Origin: Bryobacterales bacterium
GTDB taxonomy: Bacteria > Acidobacteriota > Terriglobia > Bryobacterales > Bryobacteraceae
Length of the DNA stretch: 64,000 nt
Assembly (NCBI GenBank): GCA_020846745.1
Contig: JADLDI010000082.1
Coordinates: 34,854 to 98,853, forward strand
Reading direction: 5' to 3'
Below are positions 36,632-45,946 of this stretch, piece after piece. Position 1 is the stretch's first letter. Every line of letters begins with the position of its first letter. The notes beneath the pieces were generated by a model. The model saw nothing but the letters and a program-made list of their open reading frames with translations. It was not told where the DNA came from and did no database searches. The translations under genes and the position numbers were made by a program.

Positions 36632-37576
36632 GTGCCGCAACCTTCGCGGGAAAGGTCGTTCGGAAACAATGCGGCTGGAGTGGACGTGTGGCGGCCCGGC
36701 ATTTACAGCCGGCGCGGATGGTTGAGCCTCGCGGCAAGCGCCCCGCTCGCGCTGAGCGCCCCGCCCAATCCGGTCGGCGTTCTCTACCGCTCGGGCGCGG
36801 AGGCGTTCGCCGATGCCGTGGAGGCATTGAAGAAACGGGTCGAGTCGGCCGGTGGCGTTTGCCGGCTTCTCGATCTGGCCACAGGCGGTGAACGGATCGT
36901 GGATGCGCCCTGTCAGTTGATGGTGGCGATGGGGGGAGAAGCGTTGGAACAGGCCGCTCGAGCCAAACAGGCGACAGCCACGATTGCTTCAATGGCTCTG
37001 CGTACCGACATCGACAAGCGGAGCGGAGGGCTGAACCTCGTGGGCCGGGTAGCGCTCGACATCCCCGCCTACCAGATTGTCACCGAAGTCGCCGGGGTGC
37101 TGGGCTCCAAAACCAGGTTGGCCATGATCCGGAATCCGCAGTCGCAGAAGGTCGCCGATGCGGCGCCGGTGAAGAATGGAACTGTTCAGGTCGTAGATTG
37201 CGCGAAGGCGGAAGAGCTCCTCCCCACATTCCTGTCTTTGCGGAACAAGGCCGATGCCGTGGTGGCCGTGCCGGATACGACGTTGTTCAACGGGGCGACC
37301 GTCAAGCCCCTGATTCTTGCGTCGTTGGAGAACCGTCTGCCTATCGTCGGCTTTTCGACAAGCTTTGTTCGCGCCGGCGCCGCCATTGGTATCTACCCCG
37401 ATTTCCGCGAGATCGGTAAGCAGACGGGAGACCTGACCGTGCGTGCACTGGCGGGCGAGCGGCTCAAGGACGAAACGCCGCGGCGGCTGATCGTCGGCGT
37501 GAATCCGCAGGTCGTGCGCCTGCTGGGGCTCGACCTAAAGGAACCTCGAAGCTCAGAACTGGTGGTGGTGAAGTGA
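36632..37576 (+). CDS. ABC-type substrate-binding protein (TrpX-like family)
   Basis: 314 residues from GTG 36632 (preceded by GGAGAGA). N-terminal export signal with RRGWLSLAASAPLALSA, then a two-lobed binding fold of the PF04392/TrpX type: VGVLYRSGAEAF, LVGRVALDIPAYQIVTEVAGVLG, RLAMIRNPQSQ, ADAVVAVPDTTLFN, GFSTSFVRAGAAIGIYPDF. No ABC permease or ATPase is next to it; instead its stop overlaps the kinase start by 4 bp. Inferred role: periplasmic ligand receptor that reports to the kinase. Confidence 0.83.
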   Translation: MPQPSRERSFGNNAAGVDVWRPGIYSRRGWLSLAASAPLALSAPPNPVGVLYRSGAEAFADAVEALKKRVESAGGVCRLLDLATGGERIVDAPCQLMVAMGGEALEQAARAKQATATIASMALRTDIDKRSGGLNLVGRVALDIPAYQIVTEVAGVLGSKTRLAMIRNPQSQKVADAAPVKNGTVQVVDCAKAEELLPTFLSLRNKADAVVAVPDTTLFNGATVKPLILASLENRLPIVGFSTSFVRAGAAIGIYPDFREIGKQTGDLTVRALAGERLKDETPRRLIVGVNPQVVRLLGLDLKEPRSSELVVVK

Positions 37577-39378
37577 AACGAACCGGATTGCGTGACCGTC
37601 TCAACCGTTCGCTCATGTTGCGGATGCTTCTATTCAACTTCCTGGTGTTGACTGCCTCCACACTGGTGTTGATCGGGCTGTTTCTGGTGGGACAAAGGCA
37701 AGCGATGCGTCGCGAACTAGGCCTGCGAGGGAACACAATGGCAAACCTGCTCGCCCGGCAGGCGCAGGTTCCCATGGTTGTAGGAGATAAGGCAGAACTG
37801 CGGCGCCTCGCCGAGTTGGCCGGAACGATCGCCGACATCGCTTTGGTAGAGATCGGCGATGGCCGAACGGTTGTCCGTGCGGGAGTGGCGGCTAACAAAC
37901 AGCGGGGCGGTTTTGTTGAATACCGTGATGTGCAGATCACACAGGCGATTGAAGGGCCCAAAACCAACTCGTTAATGGAGTGGGAAGGCAGTCACAAGGT
38001 ACGCGATATCGGCCAGGTTCGGCTTGTCATGTCGGGTAAACGGGCGGAGGCTGCCTTCGTCGGAACCGTGCGTACCGCGCTGTTGGTCGGCGGAGCCGCT
38101 CTCGGACTGCTGCTCACTTTCAAATTCGCCCAGGTGCGAAGTATTCTAAGGCCCGTCGGTGAGTTGATCCAGGCGACCGATGAGGTGGGTAAGGGCAATC
38201 TGGCCCATCGGGCCACGGTGGAACGGATGGACGAAGTGGGGCGGCTGGCGAGCGCGTTCAACGAGATGACGGCTCGCCTCAGTACTACTACCGTCTCGAA
38301 AGCCTACGTCGATAACATCCTGCAGTCTATGGCGGAGTCGCTGATCGTAACCGATGCGAGCGGTCTGATTTGTGAAGTCAACCCGGCTGCGCTACGCTTG
38401 CTCGGCTACACCCACGAAGCACTGACCGGCCAACCCATCAGCCTGATTCTCCCCGGCTACGTCATCGGAAGTGCCGGCGGCGCCGAACACGCCTTTCTCC
38501 GCTCCGACGGAACTTCGGTTGAAGGGCGCATTATGACGGCTCCATTGTCGCCGCGCGACGGAGAAGATCCGGGATGGGTGCTCGTCGGGAGCGATTTGAC
38601 CGAGATCAAGCGAACCGAGCGTGAACTGATCCGGTCGAAAGAGGCCGCCGAAGCCGCCAATGTTGCCAAAAGCGCCTTTCTGGCGAATATGACCCATGAG
38701 TTGCGGACGCCTCTTAACGCAGTGATCAACTTCGCCCAGTTGCTTGAAGAGGAATTGGAAGACCGTCAGGTGGACGAGTTGTTACCGGACGTTCGGAAGA
38801 TTACAACCGCGGGCAAGCATCTGTTGGGCATTGTCAGTGAGGTCCTCGATTTATCGAAGATCGAAGCCGGTCGGATGGAGGTGCGCCGCGAGCCTTTCTC
38901 CGTGGAACAGATCGTTCAGGAAGTAGTGCAAACGGCGGGCCCGCTGGCCGAAAAGAACGGAAACCGGCTGGAGATCGCGCCCAGCGCGCAAGTAGGAATC
39001 GTCGAAAGCGACGAACAGAAGTTCCGGCAGAGCCTTCTCAACCTGGTCAGCAATGCCTGTAAGTTCACCCAGTCCGGCCAGGTGACTGTCCAGGTCGCAA
39101 TCTCGGAAGCGAGCGCGGGCACGATGTGCAGCATTCACGTGAGCGACACCGGCATTGGTATTCACGAGAAAGACCTCGCCAGGCTGTTTCGTCCATTCGA
39201 GCAGGTGGATGCTACCGCCGGGCGCAGATATGGGGGCACCGGTCTCGGTTTAGCGATTAGCCGGCGCTTTTGTCAAATGATGGGCGGCGATTTGGAAGTG
39301 GAAAGCCAGTTGGGGAAGGGGTCGACGTTTACTATGTCGATTCCAACTAATAGCCCCGCAACAAAGCGTGGGAACTAA
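37573..39378 (+). CDS. HAMP-PAS histidine kinase
   Basis: 601 residues. TM1 ~15-40, periplasmic sensor ~40-155, TM2 ~160-180, HAMP ~185-240 (PVGELIQATDEVGKGNLAHR), PAS ~245-340, HisKA with His375 in NMTHELRTPLNA, HATPase_c with VSDTGIGI and GGTGLGLAISRRFC. Overlaps the binding protein gene by GTGA and is followed 21 bp later by a REC-PAS-GGDEF-EAL gene, its likely phospho-relay partner. All kinase motifs are complete. Confidence 0.93.
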   Translation: MKRTGLRDRLNRSLMLRMLLFNFLVLTASTLVLIGLFLVGQRQAMRRELGLRGNTMANLLARQAQVPMVVGDKAELRRLAELAGTIADIALVEIGDGRTVVRAGVAANKQRGGFVEYRDVQITQAIEGPKTNSLMEWEGSHKVRDIGQVRLVMSGKRAEAAFVGTVRTALLVGGAALGLLLTFKFAQVRSILRPVGELIQATDEVGKGNLAHRATVERMDEVGRLASAFNEMTARLSTTTVSKAYVDNILQSMAESLIVTDASGLICEVNPAALRLLGYTHEALTGQPISLILPGYVIGSAGGAEHAFLRSDGTSVEGRIMTAPLSPRDGEDPGWVLVGSDLTEIKRTERELIRSKEAAEAANVAKSAFLANMTHELRTPLNAVINFAQLLEEELEDRQVDELLPDVRKITTAGKHLLGIVSEVLDLSKIEAGRMEVRREPFSVEQIVQEVVQTAGPLAEKNGNRLEIAPSAQVGIVESDEQKFRQSLLNLVSNACKFTQSGQVTVQVAISEASAGTMCSIHVSDTGIGIHEKDLARLFRPFEQVDATAGRRYGGTGLGLAISRRFCQMMGGDLEVESQLGKGSTFTMSIPTNSPATKRGN

Positions 39379-39399
39379 GAAAGAAGGAGATCCCTGATC

Positions 39400-41493
39400 A
39401 TGTTACCGACGAGAGCGTTGCCGGGCCGCGGGGAGCGATTGCTGCTGGTCGATGACGACGCGGCCTGCCGCGAAGTCATGCAGAGAAGGTTGATCCGCCG
39501 GGGCTACAAAGTAGATACCGTCGAGGGCGCCAGGGAAGCGCTCGATATCTTGAGGCGGGTCGAATACGACTTGTTGCTGCTCGATCACAACATGCCCGAA
39601 ATGACCGGCCTCGAGTTACTCGAGATCCTTCGCGGACCTGAGGCGAAAACCGAATTGCCGATCGTCATGCTGACCGCCCAAGCCGACAACCCGCACCTGT
39701 TGAAGGCTTTCGAACTCGGCGCTGACGACTACCTGACCAAGCCGGTCGATTTTGAGGTGGCTCTGGCGCGCATCAGTACCCAGTTGTCTCGCACAAAGGC
39801 GGAAAAGGCACTCCGGGAAAGCGAACAGCGTTACTCGTTAGCCGCCCGCGGGACCAATGACGGGCTGTGGGACTGGGACCTCCGCTCGAATAAGGTTTAC
39901 TATTCCGACCGCTGGAAAGCGATCGTCGGATACGAGGACACAGAGATTGGGCAGGAACCGGAGGAGTGGTTCGAAAGAATCCATCGCGACGATCTCGACC
40001 GCGTGCAAAAGGTTATCGATGCCCATCTCACGGGTAACCTGCCGGAGTTTGAGTGCGAGCACCGGATCCTGAAACAGGACGGCACTTATCGCTGGATGCA
40101 GGCGAAAGGCCTCGCCGTACGCGGCGCGGACGGGAAGCCCCTGCGCATGGCCGGATCGCTCGCCGATGTTCACCAACAAAAAGTGACTGATCCGCTCACC
40201 GGCCTTTCCAACAGGTTGTACCTGCAGGAGAGGCTCGGCGAAGTCATCGAGCGTTCGCTCCGCGAGCCCCAAAAACTCTATGCGGTGCTCTTCATCGATC
40301 TGGATGGATTTAAACTTGTCAACGACAGTATGGGCCATCTGGCCGGAGACGCCGTTCTGAAAACGGTGGCGGACCGGCTTAGGCACTCACTCCGCCAAGT
40401 ACTTCTTGCCCGTTTCGGCGGCGATGAATTTGCTGTGCTGGTGGAGGACCTTGAATCGACGAAAAACGCCGTCGGCATCGCCGAACGCCTTTTGTCCCAA
40501 ATTCAGCAGCCGTTTCGTCTCGAAGACCGCGACGTGTTCATTTCGGCAAGCATTGGAGTCGCTATCGGGTCCGATGCCATCCATGAGGCCGCCCAGATTC
40601 TGCGTGACGCCGACACGGCGCTTTATCGCGCGAAGAACAACGGGCGGAGCCGCGTGGAAGTCTTCGATGAGCGCATGCGCGCCGAAATCCTCGAGCGCGT
40701 GGAACTGGAGGGGGACTTGCGCGAGGCCATCCTCCGCCAACAACTTGAAGTCTATTACCAGCCGAAGGTCGAATTGCAGACCGGCCGGATTTGCGGCTTT
40801 GAGGCTCTTCTGCGCTGGAAACACCCCAGCAAAGGCATGATCATGCCGGCCCGCTTCATCCCGTTGGCGGAAGAAACCGGCATGATCAACGCAATCGGCA
40901 ACTGGGTTTTGCGTCAGGCTTGCACCCAGTTGAAGACGTGGCAGGAGACTCTGCCCGACGGGCGCCTGCTCGACATCGCGGTCAACGTCTCGGTTAAGCA
41001 ACTGATGGACCCGCAATTCGTCAGTGACGTTTCGAGCGTGCTTGAGGAAACAGGTATCGCCGCCCGGTCTCTCTGTCTCGAGGTCACCGAAGGAATGCTT
41101 ATCCGCCAAGCCTCGATGACCATAGCCATCCTCAAACAGCTAAAGGATCTCGGGGTGCGCATCCAGATTGACGATTTCGGCACCGGCTACTCCTCGCTTG
41201 CCTATTTAAGCCGGCTTCCCGTGGATGGCCTCAAGATCGACCGTATGTTTGTGGATAAGATGATGCATACGGGGCGCGAAAAAGAGATCATACGCAGCAT
41301 CCTCGCCTTGGCCGACGCTACCGGCCTGCAGGTGATCGCCGAAGGCATTGAGAGCCAAGCCCAATTAGACGAACTCTGCGGGGCTGGGTGCGAAAGCGGG
41401 CAGGGTTATTTCTATGCTCCCGCCCTGCCCCTTGGCGATGTCGACAACATGTTGGCAACAGGCAAGTATTTGATCGGAAAAGACATACCGTAA
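39400..41493 (+). CDS. Response regulator REC-PAS-GGDEF-EAL (c-di-GMP turnover)
   Basis: 697 residues. REC ~12-130 with phospho-acceptor Asp62 (LLLDHNMP) and Lys in DYLTKPVD; PAS/PAC ~145-265; GGDEF domain with intact motif at 340-344 (RFGGDEFAV); EAL domain with E468-A-L470, plus EVTEG, DDFGTGYSS and AEGIES. Both the diguanylate cyclase and phosphodiesterase signatures are complete, so it may switch between making and degrading c-di-GMP under control of the kinase. GAAGGAG precedes the ATG. Confidence 0.95.
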   Translation: MLPTRALPGRGERLLLVDDDAACREVMQRRLIRRGYKVDTVEGAREALDILRRVEYDLLLLDHNMPEMTGLELLEILRGPEAKTELPIVMLTAQADNPHLLKAFELGADDYLTKPVDFEVALARISTQLSRTKAEKALRESEQRYSLAARGTNDGLWDWDLRSNKVYYSDRWKAIVGYEDTEIGQEPEEWFERIHRDDLDRVQKVIDAHLTGNLPEFECEHRILKQDGTYRWMQAKGLAVRGADGKPLRMAGSLADVHQQKVTDPLTGLSNRLYLQERLGEVIERSLREPQKLYAVLFIDLDGFKLVNDSMGHLAGDAVLKTVADRLRHSLRQVLLARFGGDEFAVLVEDLESTKNAVGIAERLLSQIQQPFRLEDRDVFISASIGVAIGSDAIHEAAQILRDADTALYRAKNNGRSRVEVFDERMRAEILERVELEGDLREAILRQQLEVYYQPKVELQTGRICGFEALLRWKHPSKGMIMPARFIPLAEETGMINAIGNWVLRQACTQLKTWQETLPDGRLLDIAVNVSVKQLMDPQFVSDVSSVLEETGIAARSLCLEVTEGMLIRQASMTIAILKQLKDLGVRIQIDDFGTGYSSLAYLSRLPVDGLKIDRMFVDKMMHTGREKEIIRSILALADATGLQVIAEGIESQAQLDELCGAGCESGQGYFYAPALPLGDVDNMLATGKYLIGKDIP

Positions 41494-41675
41494 CGCTGAC
41501 GCCTGGCTCAAGTCCGCCGCCTGTCCGCCCTGAAGACGGAAACGAACCCAATTCGGCCAATCCCTTCCGGTGACTCCGCCGCCTCTGCCGACGCCTTTTA
41601 CAAAGCTTAACGCCTGTCGTGCTAACTCGAGCGCCGGTAGACACGTTCTACATTCAGGAGGTTTCAAAAGACCTG

Positions 41676-42188
41676 ATGTTAAATAGAATCTTAAGTGTCG
41701 CCGCAATGGGAGCGTTCATGCTCATCGCCCAGGATCAGCCGGGGCCTCGCGGTCCTCGGGGTCGGGGCACCCCGCCCGACCCGGCACAAATGGTCCAGAT
41801 GCGGGTGAATATGCTGGCCAACCGGCTGAACCTCACCGATGCGCAGAAAACGCAAGCGGTTACCATCTACACGGACGCAGTTACGGCGAGTGAGAACCTT
41901 CGCTCGAATCTGCGGACCACCCACCAATCCATCCGCGACGCCGTGAAAAAGAACAACTCGAGCGAAATCGAAAGCTTGTCGGCTTCTGTCGGCACGATCA
42001 CCGGGCAGTTGACCGCCATCAACGCCAAGGCGGATGCTGCGTTTTACCAGATCCTGACAGCCGACCAGAAGGCAACCTATGATTCAATGCCCATGGGCGG
42101 ACCGGGCGGCATGGGCGGCATGGGCGGCGGAGCCATGGGTGGTGGCCCCATGGGTGGTGGACGGACTTGGGGAGGGCGCCAGCAGTAG
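41676..42188 (+). CDS. Spy/CpxP-like periplasmic protein with Gly/Met tail
   Basis: 170 residues from ATG 41676 (AGGAGGT 13 bp upstream); the frame is open further upstream but lacks a better start. Short signal-like helix (ILSVAAMGAFMLIA). Two LTxxQ motifs, LTDAQ near residue 50 and LTADQ near 129, flank a helical region and mark the Spy/CpxP chaperone or periplasmic stress family. The last ~35 residues are almost entirely Gly, Met and Pro with repeating MGG, perhaps metal binding. A strong terminator follows. Confidence 0.75.
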   Translation: MLNRILSVAAMGAFMLIAQDQPGPRGPRGRGTPPDPAQMVQMRVNMLANRLNLTDAQKTQAVTIYTDAVTASENLRSNLRTTHQSIRDAVKKNNSSEIESLSASVGTITGQLTAINAKADAAFYQILTADQKATYDSMPMGGPGGMGGMGGGAMGGGPMGGGRTWGGRQQ

Positions 42189-42234
42189 AGAATCCGCATA
42201 AAAGGTAAACCCTTTTCCTCCTGAGCCGTATAAT

Positions 42235-42282
42235 GCCGGATCGGTGCTTCCCATCGGAGCACCGTGTCCGGCTTAGTTTTTT
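42235..42282 (+). terminator. Strong Rho-independent terminator
   Basis: Arms GCCGGA-T-CGGTGCT (42235-42248) and AGCACCG-TG-TCCGGC (42258-42272) form a stem with 13 pairs and a small internal loop, a 9-base loop, and then TTAGTTTTTT. It is 47 bp after the Spy-like gene on the same strand. A TATAAT sequence stands directly before the first arm, so a short transcript starting here cannot be excluded. Confidence 0.88.
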
Positions 42283-42416
42283 GTTGGCACGGTTCCTACC
42301 ACCGTCGACGCAGATTAAAACGCCGCCACCCGAGCGAGAGCGGGCCAAAACAATGATGCATCTGACACTCTGACTGGATGACAGCGGGTTCTGCCTCATA
42401 CAATGGGGAATCCGAC

Positions 42417-43676
42417 ATGCGAACAGTGGGGATCTGTGTATTTCTACTGGGGTCCCTGTTGATGGCGCAAATGCCTGGCAGGCTGACCCCCGATCAAATC
42501 GTCGACGAAGCGTTGGCGCGCAATGCCCGCATACTGGCGGACAGGTACGACATTTCGATCGCCGAAGCGCGCATCCTGCAGTCCCGGATGCGGCCTAATC
42601 CATCCTTCTATGGCTCTGGCCAATACCTCGACGTATTCGGCGCCGGATTCAGTCTCGCCAATCCGGGCGGACCGCCCGAACTCGACCTCGGGGCTAACTT
42701 CGTCATCGAGCAACGCGGAAAGCGGGCTGCCCGTATCGCTCTCGCGGAAGCCAATCGCAATGCCACGCAAGCCGACGTACTCGACCGTACGCGGCGGTTC
42801 ATCGTCCAGGTGGAATATGCCATCGTCGAGGCGCAGTTGGCCAGTGAGAATCTCGCGTTGATCAACGACAGGCTGCGATCGCTCGAAACGATCGTAAAGC
42901 TGAACCAAACCCGGGTTCGCGCCGGCGACCTGGCTGAGGTGGAACTCACGCGCTCGGAAGTGGCCGCCCTGCAGTTCCAAAATCTGGCTCGCCAGGCCGA
43001 AGCGCGCCTGAAAGTCGCGCGCAACAGCCTGCAAACCATCATGGGCCGCCTCGTCTACGACACTACCTTCGAAGTTGCCGGCGATTTGCGGCGCGATCCC
43101 TTACCGGGAACTCTTTCCGAATGGCAGGCGGCCGCCCTGAAACAGCGGCCCGATCTCACCTTTGCCCGCCGCGATCTGGAACGGACCCGCGCCGATCTTC
43201 GGCTGCAGCAGAAAACGACGATCGGTGACACGTTGATCCAACCCCTGTTCACTCGCCAATCGAACATCGGTATCATCGCCGGCCGGGCGTTTACCTTCTC
43301 CGTCACCCAACCGCTCCCTCTATTCAACCGCAATCGGGGTGAGATCGAGCGTGCCCGCCAGGAAGGCTCGCAGGCCGGCTTGCGGATCCGCGCCCTCGAA
43401 ACTGAAATTGCCGGCGAAGTGCAGAACGCCTGGGTCCAACTCAATGCCTCCGCCGAACTCCTGACCTCGATCGAAACCACGATGCTCGATCGCGCTCGCC
43501 GTGTCCGCGAAATTATGGAATATTCGTACCGTCGCGGCGAAGCCGGCTTCATCGAGTTTCTCGATGCCCAACGCGTGTTCAGCGAAACCATGCAAACGTT
43601 CAACGAAGCGCGCGCGGACTATGCTCGATCGCTTTACTTGATCGAGGCGGCGGCCGGCGGACCACGCCGCCCCTAG
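42417..43676 (+). CDS. TolC-family outer-membrane factor (CzcC-like)
   Basis: 419 residues from ATG 42417, which begins a signal peptide; the in-frame start at 42378 adds unrelated residues. The two repeats of the outer-membrane efflux family are present: long helices with ILQSRMRPNPSFYGSG and QPLPLFNRNRGEIERARQE, ending YRRGEAGFIEFLDAQR. The pattern NRGEIERAR is most common in heavy-metal CzcC-like members. No RND pump or adaptor gene is nearby; it must pair with proteins encoded elsewhere or act alone. Confidence 0.88.
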   Translation: MRTVGICVFLLGSLLMAQMPGRLTPDQIVDEALARNARILADRYDISIAEARILQSRMRPNPSFYGSGQYLDVFGAGFSLANPGGPPELDLGANFVIEQRGKRAARIALAEANRNATQADVLDRTRRFIVQVEYAIVEAQLASENLALINDRLRSLETIVKLNQTRVRAGDLAEVELTRSEVAALQFQNLARQAEARLKVARNSLQTIMGRLVYDTTFEVAGDLRRDPLPGTLSEWQAAALKQRPDLTFARRDLERTRADLRLQQKTTIGDTLIQPLFTRQSNIGIIAGRAFTFSVTQPLPLFNRNRGEIERARQEGSQAGLRIRALETEIAGEVQNAWVQLNASAELLTSIETTMLDRARRVREIMEYSYRRGEAGFIEFLDAQRVFSETMQTFNEARADYARSLYLIEAAAGGPRRP

Positions 43677-43685
43677 CCGCAAGGT

Positions 43686-43910
43686 TCATGGAAACGTCCG
43701 CAGCGCTCGATTCAATCGCGGACCCGTTGCGCTGTGACATCGCCGCAGCCGGCTCACCAGTGCATCGAATACCAGCCGGGGCAACGATGCCACGCATACC
43801 CCGCACGTGTCGCACACGATTTCGGCATTGCCGCCTCGCGGCATCAGGTAGAGAGTTCCCGTACAGGACGATCCAACCTCGTTGTGGTCAGCTATGCGGA
43901 GTTCCTGCAT
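43686..43910 (-). CDS. Small Cys-containing hypothetical protein
   Basis: 74 residues. It is accepted as a gene because a perfect GGAGGT lies 9 bp before the ATG on the minus strand. It contains Cys16 and the cluster CDTCGVC, in the context CTGTLYLMPRGGNAEIVCDTCG, which looks like a half zinc ribbon. No family recognised. It lies between the convergent end of the TolC-like gene and an intergenic region. Confidence 0.6.
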   Translation of the reverse strand: MQELRIADHNEVGSSCTGTLYLMPRGGNAEIVCDTCGVCVASLPRLVFDALVSRLRRCHSATGPRLNRALRTFP

Positions 43911-44302
43911 CGCCGGCGTACCTCCTCAACCGACGCACCGCTCATCACCCAGGGTGGTCGAACCGATGAGTCGGTTTGTTGAATAGATCGGCATTCGGCC
44001 TGGCGAGTTTCCTACGTACGTCCGCGCAGGTACGGGCTAGTACTTCGTTCTTCTTTGAAACGTTTCCGGATCGCCGTTCACAATAGTTACCGAACCGCCT
44101 GGAAACAAAAGGGAGCGGCGGTCCAAAACCAGAACGAAGAAGTGAATAGGAAGTTCTGTACTAACTTGCAGGCGAAGCCGTGGAAACGGCGGAGGTTTCC
44201 ACGGCCACCCCGTGAGTTAGAAGTCGCGAAGAGCGTACCTTGCGGCTGACCGGCGTTCGCCCAACCCGGCGATCACCGCTCCCCGATGCGCAGTTCTGCC
44301 AA
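43911..44302. other. Intergenic region with perfect inverted repeat
   Basis: A 392-bp gap upstream of the small Cys protein and downstream of the DUF362 gene. The one clear structure is an 11-bp perfect inverted repeat, GCCGTGGAAAC (44178-44188) and GTTTCCACGGC (44196-44206), with a 7-base loop. No T run follows, so it is not a typical terminator. No other supported feature. Confidence 0.55.
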
Positions 44303-45907
44303 TCAAACCAGCCAGTTGACCTCTCGCGGCGTGTCGCCGTCATTTTGGCCGGTCACCAGCAGCATGCTTAGCTGCGGTGTGGCGGAAACGGCCTCAACCT
44401 CGCAAACAATCCGGTTCCGGCCCGGTTTCAGCGATACCCGGTGTTGGTACTGCCCAATGCGGTACCGCGTACGATTGTCGAGTTCGAACACCTTGTCATT
44501 ATTCAGATACAGGCGAACCTTTGCCTGGAACCCCGTCCAAAGCCACACGTCGGCGTAGCCGGTGCTTGTCGCCGTGGCAGACGCGGTAAAGCGCTTACCC
44601 TCTGCCACCGGGATTTTTGCCCAGCGGCCAAGGTTCAGTGTATCGGTGGCGGCGTGAAAGGACTGCCACGACTGTTCGGCCGTACCCCAACCCTCTGCCA
44701 GCCGCCAGTGCCGGTTGCCGCGGCCATGCCACGCGCGCGGCTTGGCCCACGGGCGGATGAGTTTCGCCGGGTCGGTTCCTGCCACGTCGGCTCTTTCAAG
44801 ATCTAGCGTTCCCATGCCGCGCTGCTGCGCCATTTGCAGATATTCGATGTCCGCTTCGTTGAACCCCATCAACCGCGCCGCCAGCGCGTCCGCGGCCACC
44901 GCATCTTCGGAAGCGAACACCATGTTCGAGCGGACCGTCTGGTCCGGCAGACCGTTGCCGTGCTCCTGGTATTGCAGCCCACGGATTGCGTCCACCACGG
45001 CGTAATCGGGCGGGTGGAACGCGGCGAGGTCGCAAATGAACGGGTCGATACGATCTTCCACCGAGTGTTCTTTGTGCAGGTTGGAGTTGGAAAACGATCC
45101 GGGCGGAGCGTACGCTTCCCGCGGGGCCGTTCCTACGTAATTCTTGAGGCAGCAGGTGATTCCGCATTGCAGATGCACCTTCATTACCGGCACCGTAATC
45201 AGGAAGTCGCAGTTACGGATCGTGTTTGTCACAAAGTAGTCGGGCCTGGCCCCGAACGCTCCCGCGCCCGTTCGCGCCACGGGCGCCGGCAGGCGGGCGA
45301 AGCGGCCGCCCGCGTCCCGAACGGCATCATACGACAAATCCACATAATCGAACTTCTTTCCTGGGAATTCCGCGGCCATTTCGGAAAGAGTATCCTGCAT
45401 CGTTCCGGCGAAGCCGGGCCACTCATCGGTTCCCCAGTCGAAGGTGCGGGCGTCCACATGCACTCCGTTCTGCTTGCAGACGTTGTCGAGCGCTTTGTCG
45501 CCCGGACGGCGGTAACTGCCGCCTTCCGCAATCGTAATTCGTGAAGCTCGGGAAAAGCGGGCCACGTACTCGACCACAGCCCTGGTCACACGAAAATCTG
45601 TGATATCGCCCAAACGATACGCCGGCCGCGGTCGCAGCGCGACGATGTTCGGCTTCACCACCACCCACGAACCCGGCTTGATCTTCGCCTCCAGACTCCC
45701 GGCTTGGGGCCGGCCGAGACGGATGGCGGTCCACACCATGTCACGCACAATTTCATAATCGAGCGGGTCTTCGGGACTGGCCGGTTGTTTCAGGCCCGAA
45801 TAGGTTGAGGGCACAAGACCAATGCGTGGTTTCGCCGGCGCGCTCCACAGGCTCGGCGCGAAGGCCGTCGCGGGGGTGAGCAACAGGTCTCGCCGGCGGA
45901 GTTTCAT
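44303..45907 (-). CDS. Exported DUF362-type protein with C-terminal beta domain
   Basis: 534 residues. Tat-like N-terminus (KLRRRDLLLTPATAFAPSL). DUF362 core ~60-370: KPGSWVVVKPNIV, FLITVPVMKVHLQCGITCCLKNYVG, AFHPPDYAVVDAIRGL and VFASEDAVAADALAARLMG. The C-terminal ~110 residues form a beta-sandwich after the core. DUF362 proteins are often linked to Fe-S or formate-related functions but the reaction is unknown. The only Cys pair in the core is CGITCC, too few for a ferredoxin cluster. Divergent to a smaller related gene with just 39 bp between starts. Confidence 0.78.
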   Translation of the reverse strand: MKLRRRDLLLTPATAFAPSLWSAPAKPRIGLVPSTYSGLKQPASPEDPLDYEIVRDMVWTAIRLGRPQAGSLEAKIKPGSWVVVKPNIVALRPRPAYRLGDITDFRVTRAVVEYVARFSRASRITIAEGGSYRRPGDKALDNVCKQNGVHVDARTFDWGTDEWPGFAGTMQDTLSEMAAEFPGKKFDYVDLSYDAVRDAGGRFARLPAPVARTGAGAFGARPDYFVTNTIRNCDFLITVPVMKVHLQCGITCCLKNYVGTAPREAYAPPGSFSNSNLHKEHSVEDRIDPFICDLAAFHPPDYAVVDAIRGLQYQEHGNGLPDQTVRSNMVFASEDAVAADALAARLMGFNEADIEYLQMAQQRGMGTLDLERADVAGTDPAKLIRPWAKPRAWHGRGNRHWRLAEGWGTAEQSWQSFHAATDTLNLGRWAKIPVAEGKRFTASATATSTGYADVWLWTGFQAKVRLYLNNDKVFELDNRTRYRIGQYQHRVSLKPGRNRIVCEVEAVSATPQLSMLLVTGQNDGDTPREVNWLV

Positions 45908-45946
45908 AGACTATAATCGTTTCGCCGACAGTCGGGAGCAACTGTA

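Noticed and set aside
43688..43969. Plus-strand frame of 93 codons after the TolC-like gene
   Set aside because: It overlaps the minus-strand small Cys protein, which has a perfect ribosome site; the plus frame has none.
44055..44249. 64-codon plus-strand frame in the intergenic region
   Set aside because: No ribosome site, no recognisable sequence and it runs through the inverted repeat.
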